Assembly (NCBI GenBank): GCA_021784255.1
Contig: JAJXSZ010000039.1
Location: forward strand, 1 to 14,569
Length of the DNA stretch: 14,569 nt
DNA from: Pseudomonadota bacterium
Lineage (GTDB): Bacteria; Pseudomonadota; Alphaproteobacteria; Acetobacterales; Acetobacteraceae
Direction of reading: 5' to 3'
The notes beneath the pieces were generated by a model, which saw only the letters and a program-made list of their open reading frames with translations, did not search any database and was not told the origin of the DNA. Below are positions 1 through 10,033 of this stretch, in pieces. Each line of letters begins with the position of its first letter. Position 1 is the first letter of the stretch. A program made the translations under genes and the position numbers.

Positions 1-1883
<1,883 letters not shown>

Positions 1884-1884
<1 letters not shown>

Positions 1885-3239
1885 CACCTGGTCTCCATCA
1901 TGGCGACGAAGCGGCCGAACAGCGGCCGCGCGTCGCTCGGTCCGGGGCTCGCCTCGGGGTGGTACTGTACGGAAAAGGCGCGCCGGGCGGGGCAGGCGAT
2001 GCCCTCGTTGCTGCCGTCGAAGAGGGAGACGTGCGTCACCGAAACATCCGCCGGCAGGCTTTGCGGATCGACCGCGAAACCGTGGTTCTGGCTGGTGATC
2101 GCCACCTGGCCGGTCGCCAGCTCCTTGACCGGCTGGTTGGCGCCGCGATGGCCGCGCGCCAGCTTGAAGGTCCGCCCGCCGAGCGCCAGCGCCAGAAGCT
2201 GATGGCCGAGGCAGATGCCGAACACCGGCAGCCCCGCCTCCAGCACCCCCCTGATCGCCGGTACGGCGTAGGCGCCGGTGGCCGCCGGGTCGCCGGGCCC
2301 GTTGGAGAGAAAGACGCCGTCGGGCCGGTGCGCCAGGATCTCCCCGGCCGTCGCCGTCGCCGGCACCACGGTCACGCGGCAGCCGGCATCGGCAAGGCAG
2401 CGCAGGATGTTGCGCTTGGCGCCGTAATCCACGGCGACGACATGGTGGCGCGGCTGCTCCTGATGGCCGTAGCCGCGGCCCCAGACCCAGCCGGTTTCGT
2501 CCCACGCATAGCTCTGCGAGCAGGAGACCTCCTTCGCGAGGTCCATGCCTTCCAGCCCCGGCCATGCCGCCGCCGCGGCGGCCAGTGCGGGGATGTCGAA
2601 GCGTCCGTCGGCGGGGAAGGACAGAACGCCGTTCGGTGCGCCCTGGTCGCGGATGCGCCGGGTCAGCGCCCGCGTGTCCACCCCGGCGATGCCGGCGACG
2701 CCGCGCGTCCTGAGCCAGTCGTCGAGCCGCGTCTCGGCGCGCCAGTTGGCCGGCGCCGTCGGGTCTTCCTTCACCACCAGGCCGCGGGCGGCGATGTTGG
2801 TCGCCTCGATGTCCTCGCGGTTGGCGCCCACGTTGCCGATATGCGGGAAGGTGAAGGTGATGATCTGCCCGGCATAGGAGGGGTCGGTCAGCGTCTCCTG
2901 GTAGCCGGTCATGCCGGTGTTGAAGCAGATCTCGGCCGGCCGCGACGTTCCGGCGGCCCCGAAACCCTCGCCCCAGAACACGGTGCCGTCCGCGAGAACC
3001 AGCGCGGCGGTGGCCCCGGCGGGGACGGTCCCGCCCGCCAGGCCCGGCGCCGGCTCGGCCTCGCCCTGGATCTCCGCCATGGACATGCCGGTCGCCTGGG
3101 CGATCGCCGGCCAGTGCCGGGCCGGGATGGCGTCGGCCTGGCGCCATTTGCGGATCGCCTCGCCGCCGACGCCAAGCAGGCGCCCCGCGGCGTCCGCGCC
3201 ACCGAGTTGCGACAACACCAAGTCCACATGATTCGTCAT
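1884..3239 (-). CDS. carA: Carbamoyl-phosphate synthase small subunit CarA with an N-terminal helix-turn-helix extension
   Basis: CarA is the glutaminase subunit that feeds ammonia to CarB. From ATG 3239 it is 451 residues, against about 380-400 usual. The small-subunit domain begins near residue 77 (ALVLADGTVFWGEGFG) and continues with FNTGMTGYQETLTDPSYAGQ. The class I amidotransferase part has the nucleophile C343 in GICLGHQ and the catalytic pair H427/E429 in YHPEA. Residues 1-57 are extra. They pattern as a Cro/YdaS-like helix-turn-helix: LGGADAAGRLLGV, then GGEAIRKWRQ as probable recognition helix, then IPARHWPAIAQATGMSMAEI. I chose this start because the extra domain is in frame, fold-like and unbroken. 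There is no good Shine-Dalgarno, and a TATACT hexamer abuts the ATG, so an internal start (GTG at codon 5, or M52/M54) cannot be excluded. The frame remains open upstream to 3530 over yqeY, but that part is a shadow. Stop overlaps the carB start. Confidence 0.95.
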
Positions 3240-3245
3240 AGTATA
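3240..3245 (-). promoter_or_regulatory. Possible -10 hexamer TATACT directly abutting the carA ATG
   Basis: On the minus strand the six bases just before ATG 3239 read TATACT, one mismatch from the sigma-70 TATAAT consensus. It is one of very few AT-rich spots in a GC-rich intergenic region. No convincing -35 element lies 16-18 bp upstream. If it is used, the transcript would begin just inside the annotated carA reading frame. That would imply a leaderless or internal start (for example GTG codon 5) or a second promoter farther upstream. It could equally be chance. Confidence 0.3.
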
Positions 3246-3271
3246 GAAGGGTATCGCATGCGGACGGCGTT

Positions 3272-3286
3272 GGGAAGCCGCTTCCC
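3272..3286. promoter_or_regulatory. Perfect 15-bp inverted repeat, candidate operator 1 of the carA/yqeY intergenic region
   Basis: The sequence GGGAAGCCGCTTCCC is a perfect palindrome with 7-bp arms around a single central base. Its centre (3279) is 40 bp upstream of the carA ATG. It shares the GGGAAG-N3-CTT layout with a second site 40 bp away. Fifteen base pairs with dyad symmetry is the size expected for a dimer of a Cro-like helix-turn-helix protein. As RNA it could also fold into a short hairpin, but no U-tract follows on either strand, so a terminator is unlikely. Confidence 0.5.
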
Positions 3287-3311
3287 GGCGCGTCCTTCGC
3301 GCGACGCCACT

Positions 3312-3326
3312 GGGAAGAAACTTACC
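3312..3326. promoter_or_regulatory. Imperfect 15-bp inverted repeat, candidate operator 2, beside the yqeY ribosome binding site
   Basis: GGGAAGAAACTTACC matches the first site as GGGAAG-N3-CTTMCC, with one arm mismatch. It is also preceded by the same T, giving a repeated TGGGAAG at 3271 and 3311. The centres of the two sites are exactly 40 bp apart, close to four helical turns, so both would face the same side of the DNA. The site ends 19 bases before the yqeY ATG and just upstream of its GGAG, so a bound protein could affect both divergent operons. Confidence 0.42.
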
Positions 3327-3345
3327 GCCAACCGACGGAGCCACG

Positions 3346-3804
3346 ATGACCCTGCGCGACGACTTCACCGAAGCCCTGAAATCCGCCATGCGCGCCGGCG
3401 ACGCCGCGCGCGTCTCCGCCATCCGCCTGATCAATGCCAAGCTGAAGGAGGCGGACATCGCCGCCCGCCCCAAGGGCGTCGCCGCCATTCCCGATGACGA
3501 GATCCACGTCATGCTGCGCGGCATGGTCAAGTCCCGGCGCGAGAGCGTCGCCCTCTACGAGCAGGGCAAGCGCCCGGAACTCGCCGCCAAGGAAATGGCC
3601 GAAATCGCGGTGATCGAATCGTTCCTGCCGCAGGCGATGGACCAGGCGGCGGTCGAGGCCGCCGTCGCCGCCGCCATCGCGGAGACCGGCGCCAGTTCGG
3701 TCAAGGATATGGGCAAGGTCATGGGGCTGCTGAAAACCCGCCATGGCGCGGCGCTCGACATGGCGCTCGCCAATCCCGTGGTGCGGGCCAAGCTCGCCGG
3801 CTGA
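3346..3804 (+). CDS. yqeY: GatB/YqeY-domain protein
   Basis: This 152-residue cytosolic protein is a full-length stand-alone YqeY-family protein, related to the C-terminal tail domain of the GatB amidotransferase subunit. Family members are thought to act around tRNA or tRNA-dependent amidation, but the exact role is not settled. Diagnostic features are the N-terminal helix LRDDFTEALKSAMRAGD, RVSAIRLINAKLKEAD, the RRESVALYEQGKRPELAAKE stretch, IESFLPQAM and, near the end, DMGKVMGLLKTRH. GGAG (3337-3340) sits five bases before the ATG. It is divergent from carA and its TGA overlaps the dnaG ATG (TGATG), so it should be co-transcribed and translationally coupled with primase. This is the position held by rpsU in the E. 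coli rpsU-dnaG-rpoD operon; yqeY in that slot is common in alphaproteobacteria as far as I recall. Confidence 0.95.
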   Translation: MTLRDDFTEALKSAMRAGDAARVSAIRLINAKLKEADIAARPKGVAAIPDDEIHVMLRGMVKSRRESVALYEQGKRPELAAKEMAEIAVIESFLPQAMDQAAVEAAVAAAIAETGASSVKDMGKVMGLLKTRHGAALDMALANPVVRAKLAG

Positions 3805-5660
3805 TGGCGCTTCCCGCCCATTTTCTGGAGGAGTTGCGGGCACGCACGCCGATGGCGCCGCTCGTCGGCCGGCGTGTGAAGCTCGCGCGCGCCGGGCGCA
3901 ACTGGCGCGGCCTCTGCCCGTTCCACAACGAGAAGACGCCGAGCTTCCACGTCTACGACAACGGCTTCCACTGCTTCGGCTGCGGCGCCAGCGGCGATGC
4001 GATCAGCTGGGTCATGCAGACGCAGGGGCTCGACTTCATGGAAGCGGTGGCCGCGCTGGCCGCCGAGGCCGGCATGGAGGTGCCGGAACCCACGCCGCGC
4101 GCTGCCGAGGAGGCGCGGGCGCGGGCCGATATTTTTGCGGTTCTCGCCGCGGCGCAGGAGAGTTTCGCGCGCCATCTCGCGCAACAGGAGGGGGCTGCAG
4201 GCCGCGCCTATCTCGCCTCCCGCGGGCTCGACGACAGCGCCTGCGCGCGCCACGGCCTCGGCTGGGCGCCGGAAGGCCGCGAGACGCTGATCCGCGAACT
4301 GGCGGGGCAGGGGATCGAACTTGCCCAGCTCGTCGAGGCCGGGCTCGCCCGGGCCGCCGACGCCACCCGGCCGGCCGCCGATTTCTTCTTCGGCCGTGTC
4401 ACCTTCCCGATCCGCGATCGCCGCGGCCGCGTCATCGGCTTCGGCGCGCGCAGCCTCGGCGATGCCCAGCCGAAATATCTCAACGGCCCGGAGAGTCCGG
4501 TCTTCGCCAAGCGCCGGGCGCTCTATGGTCTGGACCGCGCCCGCGAGGCGTCGCGCAAGGATAAAAACAACAAAATCATTGTTGTCGAAGGCTATCTCGA
4601 TGTGATTACCCTGGCCGAGGCCGGGTTTTCCGGCGCCGTAGCGCCGCTCGGCACGGCGCTCACCGAGGAGCATCTCGCGGAACTCTGGCAGCTCTCGCCG
4701 ATGCCGTTTCTCTGCTTCGACGGCGATGCCGCGGGCGGGCGCGCCGCGGCCCGCGCGCTCGATCTCGCCCTGCCGCAGCTGCGCCCCGACCGCAGCCTGC
4801 GCGTCGCGCGCCTCGCCACGAAGGCCGGCAAGGACGACCCGGACAGCCTGGTTCGCCGTGCGGGTCCTGCCGCCTTCCAGGCGGTGCTGGACGCTGCCTT
4901 GCCCGCCGCCGAGGCGCTCTACCTGTTCCTCGCCGAGGGCGCGGGCACCGGCGTCGAGGCGCGTGCCGGGCTGCTCGACCGGCTGAAGAAGAGCGCCGCG
5001 CGTATCGAGGACCGCAACCTCGCCGCCGAGTTCCGCCGCGATCTGCTCGATCGCTTCTATGCCCAGCGGCGTGGCGCGCAGGCCGATCGCGGGCCTGCCG
5101 GACGCCCCGGCCCCGGGGCGGCGGGCGGCCGCCAGCCCCCGTCGCTCCGGCCGGTGCCGCTCCCGCCCCGCCCGCGCCCCGACCCCGAGTCGGCGCGACT
5201 CTCCCGCGCCGACTGCCTGACCCTGATCCTCTGCCGCCATCCGCGCCTGTTGCGCAGCGTCGAGGAGGCTTTCGCCCTGCTCGACCTGCCGGCACCGCAT
5301 GCGCGCCTGCGCGACGCCATGCTCGCCTGGGCCGACGCAGGTCAGAATCGCACCGAAACGCTTGACACGGCAGAACTTCTTGCCCACCTGCAGCAGGTTG
5401 GGTTGGAGGCCGAGCTGGAGCGTGTTCTCGCCACCTCGCTGCGTTGCGCAGCCCCCGATGCCATGCCGGCCGAGGTCGAGGCCGGGTTTTGGCATTTTTT
5501 CGGCCTGATGAACCCTGGACGGTTGGAGGCGGAGTGGATGGCCGCGACGCGCGACATGGCGAAACACGTTGACCCCGCATCCGAGCAGCGCCTGGTGGCG
5601 CTCTCGACCGCGCGCGCGGCGTTGCGCCGCGGCGAGACCGGCTCCGAGACCGACCTCTGA
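3804..5660 (+). CDS. dnaG: DNA primase DnaG
   Basis: DnaG synthesises RNA primers for leading- and lagging-strand replication and works with the DnaB helicase. The 618-residue protein has the three primase parts in order. The CHC2 zinc-binding domain has C38, H41, C57 and C60 (CPFHNEKTPSFHV, HCFGCGASGDAI). The catalytic core has the conserved RVTFPIRDRRGRVIGFGAR and KYLNGPESPVFAK segments and a TOPRIM fold with E262 (VVEGYLDVI) and D306/D308 (CFDGDAAG). The C-terminal domain (about 440-618) is the probable helicase-interaction region, reached through a Pro/Arg-rich linker near 420-450. Length is normal. Translation is coupled to yqeY by TGATG, and rpoD follows after 74 bases. An unusually AT-rich patch lies at 4558-4586 inside the TOPRIM-coding part. 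Confidence 0.98.
   Translation: MALPAHFLEELRARTPMAPLVGRRVKLARAGRNWRGLCPFHNEKTPSFHVYDNGFHCFGCGASGDAISWVMQTQGLDFMEAVAALAAEAGMEVPEPTPRAAEEARARADIFAVLAAAQESFARHLAQQEGAAGRAYLASRGLDDSACARHGLGWAPEGRETLIRELAGQGIELAQLVEAGLARAADATRPAADFFFGRVTFPIRDRRGRVIGFGARSLGDAQPKYLNGPESPVFAKRRALYGLDRAREASRKDKNNKIIVVEGYLDVITLAEAGFSGAVAPLGTALTEEHLAELWQLSPMPFLCFDGDAAGGRAAARALDLALPQLRPDRSLRVARLATKAGKDDPDSLVRRAGPAAFQAVLDAALPAAEALYLFLAEGAGTGVEARAGLLDRLKKSAARIEDRNLAAEFRRDLLDRFYAQRRGAQADRGPAGRPGPGAAGGRQPPSLRPVPLPPRPRPDPESARLSRADCLTLILCRHPRLLRSVEEAFALLDLPAPHARLRDAMLAWADAGQNRTETLDTAELLAHLQQVGLEAELERVLATSLRCAAPDAMPAEVEAGFWHFFGLMNPGRLEAEWMAATRDMAKHVDPASEQRLVALSTARAALRRGETGSETDL
4558..4586 (+). other. AT-rich island with inverted repeat inside dnaG
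   Basis: A short run of A-rich codons (residues KDKNNKII) interrupts a gene whose third positions are otherwise nearly all G or C. Within it ACAACA (4567-4572) pairs with TGTTGT (4580-4585) around a 7-base loop, a 6-bp stem. I see no convincing -35/-10 pair or slippery heptamer in frame. It encodes a normal lysine-rich approach to the TOPRIM strand, so protein constraint is a sufficient explanation; a regulatory role is only a possibility. Confidence 0.3.
5361..5390 (+). promoter_or_regulatory. Weak candidate internal promoter in the dnaG 3' part, upstream of rpoD
   Basis: CTTGACA at 5361-5367 contains a perfect sigma-70 TTGACA and also fits the CTTGAC -35 of heat-shock sigma promoters. A C-rich CCCACCT at 5383-5389 vaguely resembles the RpoH -10. 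In E. coli rpoD has a heat-shock promoter inside dnaG, so the location is apt. The -10 match is poor, and no TATAAT-like hexamer lies at the right distance. Treat it as a hint. Confidence 0.2.
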
Positions 5661-5734
5661 CCCCGCCCTGCCGTCCCCAGCACCAGACACAGCGCACCGC
5701 CATCATGACCGCACGACGCCCACCGGAGCCCCGC

Positions 5735-7678
<1,944 letters not shown>

Positions 7679-7742
7679 CCGCGTCTTGTCGGCCGACACG
7701 CAGAGCGTCGATCGCGTCGCCGTCACGGTGACGTTCCTGCGG

Positions 7743-8282
7743 ATGGAGGTGCCCCCGCTCCAGCCGGCGCCGGCGCTGCCGCCCGCGGCGGAGGTGCGGC
7801 TGCTGCGCGACATCACGCCGGCGCATTACCGTCTGCTCTACGATGCGGTCGGCGCCGACTATCTCTGGTGGCTGCGCCGGGCGATGCGCGAGCGTCAGCT
7901 TGCCGCGCTGCTGCGCAGCCCGCATGTGAGCGTGCGCGTGCTGCTGCTCGATGGCCGTGAATCCGGCTTCTACGAGCTCGACCGCCGCTCCTGGCCGGCG
8001 GTCAATCTCGCCTATTTCGGCCTGCTGCCGCACGCCGTGGGCAGGCATGTCGGCCGGGCCTTCCTGCGCCACGCCGTGGATACCGCCTGGGCCATGGGCC
8101 CGCGCGCGGTGACAGTGAACACCGCCACCGCGGACCATCCCCGCGCCCTGCCGCTGTATCGCTCCGTGGGGTTCCGGTTTCTGCGCGCGGTCGATGAGGA
8201 GTGGCCGATCCCGCGCCAACTCGGGTTGACCATTCCCGAGCACCTGCAGCCCCTGGTGCGGGGCGCGTCCGTCTCGCGATAG
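7743..8282 (+). CDS. GNAT-family N-acetyltransferase
   Basis: A protein of about 179 residues with the GCN5-related acetyltransferase fold, which transfers acetyl from acetyl-CoA to an amine; the substrate cannot be read from sequence. Visible signs are the strand VNLAYFGLLP, the acetyl-CoA pyrophosphate loop VGRHVGRAFLRHAVDTAW (about residues 99-116), and the C-terminal NTATADHPRALPLYRSVGF, where Tyr139 sits in the usual late-tyrosine position. The start is uncertain. ATG 7743 has no Shine-Dalgarno, and in-frame GTG 7728 (giving VTFLRMEVPP, like the N-terminus I associate with this subfamily) and TTG 7686 are alternatives. It begins 64 bases after rpoD and may be read through from it. GNAT identity is firm, the function unknown. 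Confidence 0.85.
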   Translation: MEVPPLQPAPALPPAAEVRLLRDITPAHYRLLYDAVGADYLWWLRRAMRERQLAALLRSPHVSVRVLLLDGRESGFYELDRRSWPAVNLAYFGLLPHAVGRHVGRAFLRHAVDTAWAMGPRAVTVNTATADHPRALPLYRSVGFRFLRAVDEEWPIPRQLGLTIPEHLQPLVRGASVSR

Positions 8283-8356
8283 AGTGATATGCCCGGGACG
8301 GCGCGGGCCGACCCATGGTATACGGTTCCAGTCGGCTACTGTTGCAGGAGGCATCC

Positions 8357-8548
8357 ATGTCCGCCAATGTCGGTTCCCTCGATCGCATGATCCGCCTCGT
8401 GGCCGGTGCCATTCTCGTGGTGCTCGGCCTCTGGCTGGGCGGCGGCTGGCTCTGGGCCGCGCTGGTCGGCGCCGTGCTGGTCGCCACCGCCCTGTTGCGC
8501 GTCTGCCCGGCCTATACGCTGTTGCACATCCGCACCAACAAGACCTGA
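8357..8548 (+). CDS. Small two-helix inner-membrane protein, DUF2892/YgaP-like membrane domain
   Basis: This 63-residue protein begins MSANVGSLDRMIRLVAGAIL. It has two closely spaced hydrophobic helices (about 12-29 and 31-48) separated by a Gly/Trp turn (LGGGWLW), ending in LLRVCPAYTLLHIRTNKT. The C-P-x-Y motif after the second helix and the S-x-D-R before the first are typical of DUF2892 proteins, the membrane half of E. coli YgaP. The start at 8357 is favoured over the in-frame ATG 8315 because CAGGAG (8345-8350) lies at proper distance. It is followed 119 bases later by a rhodanese, the other half of YgaP, so the two products may form one membrane-anchored sulfur-handling unit. Confidence 0.85.
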   Translation: MSANVGSLDRMIRLVAGAILVVLGLWLGGGWLWAALVGAVLVATALLRVCPAYTLLHIRTNKT

Positions 8549-8624
8549 TCGCAATACCGGCCCCGTCGCCGGTCCCCGACCCGCGCTGCGTGCCGTGCCT
8601 CGCCGCCGGTGCCAGGCCGGGGCC

Positions 8625-8658
8625 GGCATGGGGCAGGTGCGGGCATGGGGCAGGCAGG
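8625..8658 (+). repeat. Two-copy 17-bp tandem repeat before the rhodanese gene
   Basis: GGCATGGGGCAGG occurs at 8625-8637 and again at 8642-8654 with a 17-bp period; 14 of 17 positions match. The second copy runs straight into the GGCAGGGA that serves as ribosome binding site for the next gene. The duplication therefore repeats an AGG-containing segment and two out-of-frame ATGs (8628, 8645). Probably a small slippage duplication. Confidence 0.6.
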
Positions 8659-8667
8659 GAACATGCC

Positions 8668-9006
8668 ATGACCACGTGGTTACGTCGTCTCTTTGCCAGC
8701 GGCGGCGCCGCGCCTGCCCTGGCCCGCGTCGACGCGGCGACGCTGCGCGCCTGGCTCGAGGAGGGCGACGTGCTGCTCGTCGATATCCGCGAGGCGGGAG
8801 AATTCGCGAGCGGCTGCCTGCCGCGTTCGCTTTCGGTGCCACTCTCGCGCTACCCGGAACGACTGGCCGCGCCGGCGCATGCCCGCCGGGTCGTCTTCTA
8901 CTGCCAGAGCGGGCAGCGTACCCGTTTCGCGGCCGGCCGGCTTGCCCGCAGCACCGAGCTGCCGGCCTTCATGCTCGACGGCGGGCTTGGCCGGTGGCGC
9001 GACTGA
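8668..9006 (+). CDS. Single-domain rhodanese-like sulfurtransferase
   Basis: A 112-residue protein carrying one rhodanese domain. Rhodaneses carry a persulfide on an active-site cysteine and transfer sulfane sulfur to acceptors such as thiols or cyanide. Evidence: the N-terminal VDAATLRAWLEEGDVLLVDI, the R-E-x-x-E-F motif (REAGEFASGC), and the active-site loop YCQSGQRT with C79 in the C-x-x-G-x-R form, followed by FMLDGGLGRW. The start ATG 8668 has GGCAGGGA (8653-8660) upstream; the frame is open farther back but without a site. No signal peptide or membrane helix is present, so it is probably cytosolic. Its neighbour is a DUF2892 membrane protein, the combination fused in E. coli YgaP but in the order rhodanese then membrane domain. 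Convergent with the LysR gene 30 bases on. Confidence 0.93.
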   Translation: MTTWLRRLFASGGAAPALARVDAATLRAWLEEGDVLLVDIREAGEFASGCLPRSLSVPLSRYPERLAAPAHARRVVFYCQSGQRTRFAAGRLARSTELPAFMLDGGLGRWRD

Positions 9007-9036
9007 GGCCCGGCGTCTGCCAGGGGCGGAAAATCG

Positions 9037-10026
9037 TCAGCGAGCGGGGCGGCGGCGCGCCGTCCGGTGCCTCCCGCCGGGCGCCGGCGTTGCGGGGTGC
9101 GGAGCCAGCCGGTGGCGTGGCGGCCGACCCGCGGCGAGGCTCTGATCGCGCTGCATCAGTGCCTGCATCCGGCTGACAATGTCGTCGAGCGCGGCGATGC
9201 GCCGCGCGCCGGGCGGGCGGATGGCCAGGTAGGAGACACGGATTTCCGGGACGAAGGGAATCGTGACGACATCCGCGCCGGCGGCCCGGACACTGATGCG
9301 GTCGACGATGGCAATGCCGAAGCCAGCCGCGGCAAAGCAGCAGCAATTGAGCATCGACGTTTCCACGATAGTCGCCGGGTGGAGGTGCTCGACGGCGAAG
9401 GTGCGATCGAGAGCAAGCCGCAGCGGCGAGTTGCGCCCCGGGACCAGAATGCGGTGGTGCTGCAGATCGGGCGTGCGGACCTGGTCGAGCCCTGCGAGGT
9501 CGTGGCTTGGGGTTACGACCGCGACTGCCTCGGAGGTCTGCAGCAGCGTCGCGCTCCGCTCGGGCGCCCCCTGCGAATCGAAGACCAGGCCGAGATCGTA
9601 CTGCCCCTTTTCGACCATTTCGGAGATGTGACGACTATTCTCGACGTCGATCACCAGCGGCAGGTCGAGCCGGTTGCCGAGCACGTCGAGGATCGCCTGT
9701 TGCAGATAGGGACGAACCAGCGACGTCACGCTCGCAATGCGCAGCACGATGTTCTTGTGCTGGCCGATATCGTCCGCAGCGCGGGCGATCTGGTCGAGGC
9801 CGAGATAGAAGCGCTCCACTTCGCGAAACAGCAGCACGGCCTCGGGGGTCGGGCTGAGGCGCGTGCCGCGGCGTTCGAAGAGCCTCAGACGCACCGCCGA
9901 TTCGAGGTCCTTGATCAGCCTGCTGACGGCGGGCTGGGTGATGTTCATAGCCTCGGCGGCGGTGGTGATGCCGCCTGACGCCATGACGCTGCGGAACGCT
10001 TCGACCTGCCGGGCCTTGAGGCGCAT
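9037..10026 (-). CDS. LysR-family transcriptional regulator of the adjacent ABC/nucleoside hydrolase operon
   Basis: A 329-residue LysR-type regulator. The winged helix-turn-helix is at residues 1-60 (MRLKARQVEAFRSVMASGGI, TTAAEAMNITQPAVSRLIKD, LRLFERRGTRLSPTPEA). A linker helix follows, then a periplasmic-binding-protein-like effector domain from about residue 94 (VLRIASVTSLVRPYL) to 290. The N-terminus resembles the opine-type regulators (NocR/OccR) as I recall them. The start at 10026 has an excellent GAAGGAGG, so the longer frame to 10128 is not used. Oddities are three consecutive cysteines (C228-C230) in the effector domain and an Arg/Pro-rich tail of about 35 residues (295-329) beyond the normal end. 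It is divergent from the binding-protein gene and overlaps a LysR-type operator at its own ribosome binding site, so autorepression is likely. The ligand is unknown; a nucleoside or the transported substrate is the natural guess. Confidence 0.93.
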   Translation of the reverse strand: MRLKARQVEAFRSVMASGGITTAAEAMNITQPAVSRLIKDLESAVRLRLFERRGTRLSPTPEAVLLFREVERFYLGLDQIARAADDIGQHKNIVLRIASVTSLVRPYLQQAILDVLGNRLDLPLVIDVENSRHISEMVEKGQYDLGLVFDSQGAPERSATLLQTSEAVAVVTPSHDLAGLDQVRTPDLQHHRILVPGRNSPLRLALDRTFAVEHLHPATIVETSMLNCCCFAAAGFGIAIVDRISVRAAGADVVTIPFVPEIRVSYLAIRPPGARRIAALDDIVSRMQALMQRDQSLAAGRPPRHRLAPHPATPAPGGRHRTARRRPAR

Positions 10027-10033
10027 CTCGCCT

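Noticed and set aside
3240..3530. Upstream extension of the carA reading frame over the start of yqeY
   Set aside because: Those 97 codons overlap the conserved start of yqeY on the other strand and read as compositional noise; the HTH begins at the ATG at 3239.
4562..4568. TAAAAAC in dnaG as a programmed frameshift heptamer
   Set aside because: It does not fit X-XXY-YYZ in the dnaG frame, and the downstream frame continues as normal primase.
3555..5690. Long minus-strand open frame across yqeY and dnaG
   Set aside because: Shadow of dnaG; low-complexity Arg/Ala/Gly composition, no domain, no ribosome binding site.
7687..7698. Perfect 12-bp palindrome TGTCGGCCGACA just after rpoD
   Set aside because: It has no loop and no U-tract, so it is not a terminator, and a single GC-rich palindrome of this size without a partner or obvious promoter context is not enough to call an operator.
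8556..8573. ACCGG-N8-CCGGT stem after the DUF2892 stop as a terminator
   Set aside because: Only five pairs, no U-tract; chance pairing is likely at this base composition.
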